DNA of 64,000 nucleotides from Ophioderma brevispina (taxonomy: Eukaryota > Echinodermata > Ophiuroidea > Amphilepidida > Ophiodermatidae). Numbering within the stretch: position 1 is the stretch's first letter; each line of letters starts with the position of its first letter. Under the pieces are notes generated by a model. The model did no database searches and was not told the DNA's origin. It saw nothing but the letters and a program-made list of their open reading frames with translations. The translations under genes and the position numbers were made by a program. Below are positions 57,776 to 64,000 of this stretch, in pieces. The DNA lies in NCBI GenBank assembly GCA_023653785.1, contig JAMKCH010058009.1, forward strand, positions 118,603 to 182,602, in the 5' to 3' direction.

Positions 57776-58508
57776 AAGATGGCGTCCAAAATAGGCTGCC
57801 AAATTAAGCAAAATTAAAGAAAATTGGGTATTTAATATCAAAACATGTAATAAATTCATAACATTAATGTGCGAATATAGCCGCCTGGTCAATGGCATTT
57901 AAATTCTGGTATTTGAAGTTTTTACCATATCTAAAAATCGAAGATGGCGCCCAAAATGGCCGCCAAAATAGGCAAAAGTTAAGAAAATCAGGTATTTAAT
58001 ATCAAACAAGTAATAAATTCATAAAATTAATGTTAAGATATAGCTAACTAGTTACTGGCATTTAAACTCTAGTATTTGAAGTTTTTGCCATGTCTAAAAA
58101 ATCCAAGATGGCGCTCAAAATGGCCGCCAAAATAGGCAAAATTAAAGCAAATTGGGTATTTAATATAAAAAAATGTAACAAATTGGTAAAATTAATATTT
58201 AGAAACAGTTGCCTGGTCATTGTCATTTAAATTCTATTATATGGATTTTTTGCCATACGTAAAAATCCAAGATGGCTCCCAAAATGGCCGCCAAAATAGG
58301 CAAAAAATTAAAGAAAATTGAGTATTTAATATCAAAACATGTAATAAATTGGTAAAATTAAAATTTAGATAAGACTGCTTGGTCATTGGCATTTGATTTC
58401 TAGTATTTTTTTTGCCATATCTGAAAATCTGAACATTCAAGCCAAATAAACTGCAGAAAATTGTACACATGATCTCAAAGTGTAGCAAATTGGTAAAATA
58501 ATACACCT
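57776..58508 (+). repeat. Left-arm tandem array, 164-165-bp units
   Basis: AAGATGGC recurs at 57,776, 57,941, 58,105 and 58,269 (spacings 165, 164, 164). Each unit reads AAGATGGCGCCCAAAATGG, CCGCCAAAATAGGCAAAA, TTTAATATCAAA.CATGTAA, GCATTTAAATTCTAGTAT and TGCCATATCTAAAAAT. A partial fifth unit follows. Confidence 0.9.
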
Positions 58509-58659
58509 ACTACACCTACTCTACCTACCTCCCACGACCTATTTCTGCACCAGAATGCTACTGATGAAAGCACATGCGGTGGATCACAGCCCAGGAAGGT
58601 ATACCTAGGTATTTCTGTTGAATCCCTAAAAGCCTAGCTAACCACCTGCCCTAAGCTAA

Positions 58660-60995
58660 GCTACATTATAATTTGCAACAAAGAAAAAAGAGGCTTCTAC
58701 GCACCCTACTGGTGTCCAGATGTTACCCTTTGACCTGCAGAGAGAGCCACAATAGCCATCTGCCCAACCTTGCCCATAAATCTTTCGGGTACACCGTTTG
58801 GAACATAGTGGGAGTCGATCAACCGGCGGCATCCAGAATGTCAGATAAGAAATCCCCAGAAGAGAGCGCCCAAGAAGTGGATTGGGAATGGGTATCATGA
58901 AGACATGGGAAGTAGTCATCCGATCTTGACATTTTGCGTAAGCACTTCGGATGACATTGTGATCCAGCGGCTTAAAGGTCCATGGCCCGATCGCTAATAG
59001 CCTCGTCCCCAGAAGCCCCAAATTTTACCGGAAGTGGTCAACATTTTGGTACCAGAAGAAAGCTACTATTTTTCTCATTTACCCTGTGAAATCCTAGAGG
59101 CAAAGGATGATTGGTTTGGAAGTTATGAGCGAAAATGTGACCCATTTTGGGCGACCAATATTAACTTTACACAGTAGACTATGGGGCTTACAAAATCACG
59201 TTTTTAGCTCTCGCATCAAAACGGATTTAAATATCGGCGCCAAACTTTACAGATCGGGTTTTGGGATCAAAACTTCATATCCTTAAATCGGGCTATCCCC
59301 CTTTAAGGTGTCATGTACAACAGGTCTAAAGGGCTTCTCTGGCGTTATGAATAACTGTTTGATGTCCCCTGATTTTCTCAGTACATGTTTAAGTTACGAT
59401 TTAAAAGCCCTAGCTCACCAAACACTGACTTCTCAAAGTTGCCCTGACGGCTGATCGAGACTGGGAGAAAAATGATTTGCGGGAAATAGATAAGGTTTGA
59501 TTTTTTTGCTAAAAACCAACCCGGCGCAAGATGTAAAAACCATGTCTTCTGTAAAACAGAGGTGGGCCTCTTCAATAGTAGGGCTTGAACTTCTGAAATC
59601 CCTGTGGCCACTGGACACCGTCAACAAAAAAGCCTTCATCTTGGCCAGGTCCAAGGTATTGAGCTCCGGGCTCAAGGGCTCAAAGTCCTCTGAGGCAAGG
59701 TGTTGGAGCAGTAGGAGAGGGACCCATTGTGGAACCAACCACATACCCGGATGCCTCTCCGCAAACATTCCTTTAATGGGGTCAGACTGGGCCACAATCA
59801 AAGAAACTATCATACCATCTCTGAAGCGCATGGTGGACAGCGGCAATGGCAGTTCTAAACACCTGAGAGGTCTTAGAAAGAGCACCCTCAAACTGTTATA
59901 CGACGTAGGTGTTGTCAGTGGATTAACCTCGTGGTCTGAGCACCACAGGCCGATGCAGACTGTCCATGTCGAGGAAACTGCTGGGGGGCTGCCAGCTTGG
60001 TCACATAGGCACCACGAGCAGCACCAGATAATGCTTTGACTGGGATACCTTCTCAAGTACCCTCGGGATCATAGCCACTGGCTGAAATGCGTAACCTATT
60101 ATGTTTGACCAATCCGCCGTCATTGCGTACCGTCCGACTGCCTTTTCGTCCACCTCCCATGTAAAGTATGTTGGAAGTTAGTTATTCAAACGAGACGCGA
60201 GGAGATCCACATGTGATGATGACCCCCGGACATTGGGCCATATAAGTATGAGGACCTAGAATGTTGATGCCCCGTTTCTTGCACCAATGACCATAGCAGC
60301 AAGTGGAGTGTTTCCCAACAGAGCCTCAGTCTCCTTGTTACGCTCTCGTTCAGGTAGGATATAACTGTTCTGTTGTCGCTGCGGACTAAGGGTTTGGCTG
60401 TGAATATGGTGTCACAGTCCACGAAGTGCCAGAATCACTGTCCAAAATTCCAGCACGTTGATGTTCTGGCGGGCCTGGGTTTGTGTCCACCTGCCTGACA
60501 TTGCCAGTCTGAAAATATGCCCCCATCCGAGCTTGGACGTATCTGTCGTCAAGGTCAGGGAGGGTGTTTGATGGGAAAGCATACGCTAAAAGTAAGTTGG
60601 GCGGATGCATCCGCCATTCGAGGTCTAAAATGAGCTTCGGAAGAACTGAGATTTGGAGAGTAAAAGGATGAACCAATGGGCAGTATAGCCTGTGCAGGTA
60701 AATTTGAATTCGCCTAATGTAGTGAAGCCTACACAAGGGAACCATGCCTATCAGCAGGCTAGTCACCAGTCTCCAAAACCTAAGCACAACTGTGACGGTG
60801 CTGGATTTTGGCTATGGATCATCTCTGCACACTGTGTCAATCCTGGACACTCTGGTACGTGGGGTTTACCCTCCCTGTACTGCAGTCTGTGACACCTCCC
60901 CTAAACTAGGGGTGCTGGGAAGTGTCCAAATGGGATTTTCATAGTCGATAACAAATCTGAACGGCTCCACCAAACGGCAGACTTTCCTGGACTTC
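58660..60995 (-). pseudogene. DIRS-type retroelement fragment (RT end, RNase H, tyrosine recombinase)
   Basis: Minus strand. At 60,900-60,990 the RT C-terminal FVIDYENPIWTLPSTPSLG; at 60,740-60,830 VLRFWRLVTSLLIGMVPL and RLHYIRR; at 60,500-60,560 an RNase H segment; at 60,290-60,390 SDNRTVISYLNE. The tyrosine recombinase follows at 59,430-59,700 (FEPLSPELNTLDLAKMKAFL, then SSGHRDFRSS with the first catalytic-type arginine), continues to 59,307 (LKHVLRKSGDIKQLFIT), and after the TTAA MITE resumes to about 58,700 with AYAKC, HSQSTSWALSSGDFLSDILD and a VYPKDL that fits the tyrosine box. Gag and the RT active site are absent; frameshifts abound. Confidence 0.8.
58976..59302. mobile_element. 327-bp piggyBac-type MITE inside the DIRS recombinase
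   Basis: Flanked by TTAA (58,972-58,975 and 59,303-59,306). The ends are AGGTCCATGGCCCGAT and, inverted, AGGGGGATAGCCCGAT. Same family as 43,309-43,646 in opposite orientation. On the minus strand the recombinase frame reads into the TTAA and out again with a TLSRWI-type motif across the junction, so the insertion point is inside the coding region and the TTAA belongs to the host gene. Confidence 0.9.
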
Positions 60996-61026
60996 CGCCT
61001 GAGGATTCTAAGTAAGTGTAAATTAA

Positions 61027-62045
61027 TGTATTATTTTACCAATTTACTACGCTTTGAGATGATGCGTACAATTTTGTGCAATTTTACCTATTTTTGGCAC
61101 CATTTTTAGATATGGCAAAAAATTCAAATACTAGAAAATAAATGCCAATAATGATCAGTCAACTATATCCAATAATAATCAGTCAACTATATCTAAATGT
61201 CACCAATTGTTGAAATTAAATACCTAATTTTCTTTAATTTTGCTTATTTTGGTGGACACTAGAAATTAAATGCCATTGACCAGGTAGCTATATTTAAATA
61301 TTAATTTTACCAAATTTTTTACATGTTTGATATTAAATGCCCCATTTTCTTTAATTTTGCCTATTTTCGCGGCCATTTTGGGCACCATCTTGGATTTTTA
61401 GATATGGTAAAAATTTCAAATACTAAAATTTAAATGCCAATAACCAGGCAGCTATATTCCAACATTAATTTTTATGAATTTATTACTTGTTTTGATATTA
61501 AATACCCGATTTCCTTTAATTTTCCCTATTTTGGCGGCCATTTTGGGCGCCATCATGGATTTTAGATATGGTAAAAACTTCAAATACTACAATTTAAATG
61601 CCAATAACCAGGCAGCTATATTCCAACATTAATTTTATGAATTTATTACTTGTTTTGATATTAAATACCAGATTTCCTTTAATTTTGCCTATTTTAGCGG
61701 CCATTTTGGGCACCATCTTGGATTTGTAGACATGGCAAAAACTTCAAATATTAGAATTTAAATGCCAATAACCAGGTAGCTATATCTTAACATTAATTTT
61801 ATGAATTTATTATTTGTTTGATATTAAATACCTGATTTTCTTAACTTTTGCCTCTTTTGGCGGCCATTTTGGGCGCCATCTTGGATTTTAGATATGGCAA
61901 AAACTTCAAATACTAGAATTTAAATGCCAATGACCATAGAGCTATATTCTAACATTAATTTTTATGAATTTATTACATGTTTTGATATTAAATACCCAAT
62001 TTTAGTTAATTTTGCCTATTTTGGCTGCCATTTTGGACGCCATCT
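61027..62045 (-). repeat. Right-arm tandem array, 163-166-bp units
   Basis: The CCATCTTGG-type anchor recurs at about 61,384, 61,550, 61,713, 61,877 and 62,040, with decayed units before it (about 61,090 and 61,250). The array therefore has about two units more than the left arm, so the arms have changed in length independently. Confidence 0.88.
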
Positions 62046-62177
62046 TGAATATCGCCAGAGTGCCGGTAAATTTATTTTGTTAACATCTCAAAAGTGTTAT
62101 AAGACCATAAAACAAAGCTAAAAAAGTTGGTTTGGTAGTGTCCTGGGGGGGTCAGTGGATACCCTCCGTAGATACTC

Positions 62178-63196
62178 GAGTTTGGGCTCACACGGCACAA
62201 ACAAACCTCTCTATTGAAGCCTGTATAGCAGATTTTAGTGAAAAGTCACCGACGCTAGTCACCAATGGCAATTCGCGCATGTGTAGTACATTCGGGTGAC
62301 TGACCTATATACACAGAACCGAATCTGTGTGTACATTGTACGTGTCATGCAAACCATGCTTGACCGCGCCCACAAACACGGTTCCCTGCATATAATTATG
62401 ACAGCAATCAATACTCGCATTGCAAGCTATTGCATTTCCCAGTTCAAACTTGGTTTCACTGCTGGAAAATAGCCATGCATAATTGCTATGTCACCTTATT
62501 TAAATTATATGTCACCTTGCAATGTGGGTTCAGGAATGATCTAAGTAATACCGACACACATAATAGATCTCACTAGTCACATTATATCGCGCATAATCTA
62601 CCATTATTTAGGAGTACTTTTTCAACCCTCAATTTCCGGGATTGACTCATGGCGCAACGGTACTGACATAAAAACAACACAAACACTGAACAACGGAAAG
62701 TCTTATTTAAATTCTCTTTTCAGCTTCCGATAGCCGAGACCATACCGGATTTTCCCATTATCATTGCGAATATAATTTTTACCACCTGAGGTCTAAAAAA
62801 GTCTCTCGAACGTCATGAACACACAATACAGAATTTCAAAATCTCCCCAAGCTGTATCGCAAATATGACGTCACCATTCAATGAGAGTAATGAGCGGCGC
62901 TCTTCATTTGTAAAATGTATTGAAAGAAGTGTGTACGTGCACGGGTTAGGTACAGTCTGGGGTAAAAAATGGAGCCAAGAAAGACTCGACATGATTGGCG
63001 GTCTGCTAAGAGATAATAAGACCTCCATAGAGCAGTCCATAATTGAGGTACGACAACCTCAACGCTGCAAGATGATAATGGATCTGGCGACAGATAATTG
63101 AGTGTTCAAATTAGAAGACGACAGAAGAGAACCCCCCCAAAACGTCATTCCAAACAAAGTAGCAACAAAGTACGTGGAAAAGAACAGGACAAGCAG
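62178..63196. other. No gene recognised
   Basis: AT-rich. A 78-residue plus-strand frame at 62,865-63,101 (SFVKCIERSVYVHGLGTVWG) looks protein-like in composition but matches no family I know and has no clear splice sites. Confidence 0.3.
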
Positions 63197-63200
63197 TTAA

Positions 63201-63480
63201 CCCTCGTCTATCTGATCCCTTTTTGGGAGTGAGGTTACCACCGCAGGAGTTTCCTTATTAAACAATGCAAGTTGATACCACGGATAGCTTAGATGGCTGT
63301 TGTCTTTCTATTGGCATTCAGAATGGCTACCAAACATCCAGAATATGACCTACACTATGATGTCATAAGTGAAGACGATATGAACATACTGGATATGGGA
63401 GCAGGAGAATGGGATATTTGACCAATTTGCTGGCTTACCAAACAGTTATAGCACTAAAGCTCTGTAATTTGCGTCATTAG
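63201..63480 (+). repeat. CCCTCGTC-family element arm
   Basis: Begins TTAA (63,197-63,200) plus CCCTCGTCTATCTGATCC, then GAGGTTACCACC, TTGATACCACGGA and ACTATGATGTCATAAG, in the same order as the inverse of 33,800-33,992. The right-hand end was not found before the next repeat. Confidence 0.6.
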
Positions 63481-63675
63481 AGCCAAAAACCGCCTACCCG
63501 TACTATAAACATAACCTGGTCATCTGAAGGTCTATGCACCTCTACAGCCACAAGGAAGCTGCTATGATTCGGTCTGGCTTGTAAGAACCAAGTACCTTTC
63601 AATTTAAAAGTACGAGTAGCCTATCTGTATGCTTTGGGACGCTACATTCACAGTACAATCTGGGTCTAAAAGACT

Positions 63676-63960
63676 AAACAGCACAGGTTAGGGTCCTGGA
63701 ACACTGCATCACAGTACCACTGCGCCTAGGATTACACCAGCACAGTTTAGGGGTCCTGGGACTGCGACATCGAGTACCACCGGGTCATAGGATTTGCGTC
63801 ATAGCACAGAATCCTAGGAAGCTTCCTGAGAGGACCGTGGATTTTGTGATAGTTGTAATGATATGAGAGTCCCCCAAATACAGCGTCCGGGTCGCATTAA
63901 GCATAAGTTAACTTTAGCTTTCAGAAATTCTGTCCTAGGACACAACAGTTTAGAATCCTG
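63676..63960. repeat. Short tandem repeat, about 60-bp unit
   Basis: CAGCACAG followed by TTAGGG.TCCTGG, CATC, AGTACCAC and CTAGGATT occurs at 63,679 and 63,738, with partial units near 63,802 and 63,945. It runs toward the window edge and may continue. Confidence 0.6.
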
Positions 63961-64000
63961 ATTATATTCGGAGACTGGGCGAAACCTAGAGTCCTAGAAC

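Larger units (their letters stand above)
57645..62177. mobile_element. Giant foldback element, 4.5 kb
   Basis: The outer ends are GAGTATCTACGGAGGGTATC at 57,645 and its complement ending at 62,177. The arms are 57,645-58,508 (0.86 kb) and 61,027-62,177 (1.15 kb). Each starts with a unique 130-bp terminal zone (CCCCCAGGAC.CTACCAAA, TTTTATGGTC.TATAACACTT, CCGGCACTCTGGCGATATTC) followed by a tandem array of about 164-bp units. The 2.5-kb loop is filled by a DIRS retroelement fragment split by a TTAA MITE. The structure recalls Drosophila Foldback and sea urchin TU elements. The target duplication is not evident. Confidence 0.92.

Noticed and set aside
58673..58900. 75-residue plus-strand frame as a gene
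   Set aside because: Antisense to the DIRS recombinase C terminus, which explains the open frame.
59497..60039. 180-residue plus-strand frame, one of the longest in the window
   Set aside because: It is the antisense shadow of the DIRS tyrosine recombinase on the minus strand; only the minus strand shows family motifs.

Overview
The window is AT-rich eukaryotic (metazoan) genomic DNA. It has no operons, no ribosome-binding context and no long intact gene, but it is dense with layered, decayed transposons. The mixture points to an invertebrate, probably a marine one such as an echinoderm, hemichordate or cephalochordate: a Ty3/gypsy element of the K02A2.6/Mag-like type, CR1-like and jockey-like LINEs, a Penelope fragment, a DIRS tyrosine-recombinase retroelement, and many inverted-repeat (foldback or MITE) DNA elements. 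The species assignment is inference only.

Layout. 0-5 kb: a degenerate 119-bp tandem array, a tRNA-like SINE remnant, an 869-bp long-TIR element with TA target duplication, and a repeat rich in TGCCGTACGGCA palindromes. 5-20 kb: a foldback MITE (7.3-8.0 kb), a Penelope GIY-YIG fragment (8.1-8.3 kb), a minisatellite (9.6 kb), a jockey-like LINE on the minus strand (10.5-12.3 kb), a 1.1-kb TIR element (12.8-13.9 kb), a second copy of the 2.6-kb element (15.8 kb) and a SAP-like retroelement gag remnant (18.2-18.8 kb). 20.5-22.6 kb: a minus-strand CR1-like LINE split by a 1.27-kb foldback element. 23.5-30.7 kb: an inverted-repeat element whose right arm was hit by a complete but dead gypsy retrotransposon (LTRs, tRNA-Leu type PBS, PPT, gag, PR, RT, RNase H, IN); that element was in turn hit by a 355-bp hAT-type MITE. 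30.8-32.6 kb: an interspersed repeat with nested TA-duplicating elements, one of them proven by an empty site at 45.7 kb. 33-46 kb: mostly non-coding with piggyBac-like (TTAA) MITEs, a palindrome array (39.7-40.0 kb) and the best host-gene signal, a spliced exon resembling exon 2 of nicotinic-type Cys-loop receptors (43,855-44,012, minus). 46.7-48.8 kb: a plus-strand LINE. 49.3-50.2 kb: a foldback inserted in the palindrome-rich repeat. 51.9-53.5 kb: a possible exon beside a CR1-like LINE. 54.3-56.4 kb: a 2.1-kb TTAA-flanked inverted-repeat element. 57.6-62.2 kb: a 4.5-kb giant foldback whose arms are arrays of about 164-bp units and whose loop is filled by a DIRS fragment, itself split by a TTAA MITE. 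62.2-64 kb: another CCCTCGTC-type arm and a short 60-bp tandem array.

How it works together: there is no pathway here. The logic is stratigraphic, elements nested in elements, with several insertion events datable relative to each other because target duplications and empty sites are visible in the same window. Every reverse transcriptase or recombinase seen is broken by frameshifts, stops or altered catalytic residues, so nothing here looks autonomously active. Host-gene content is limited to one moderately supported exon and a few weak candidates, so the window is probably intergenic or intronic.
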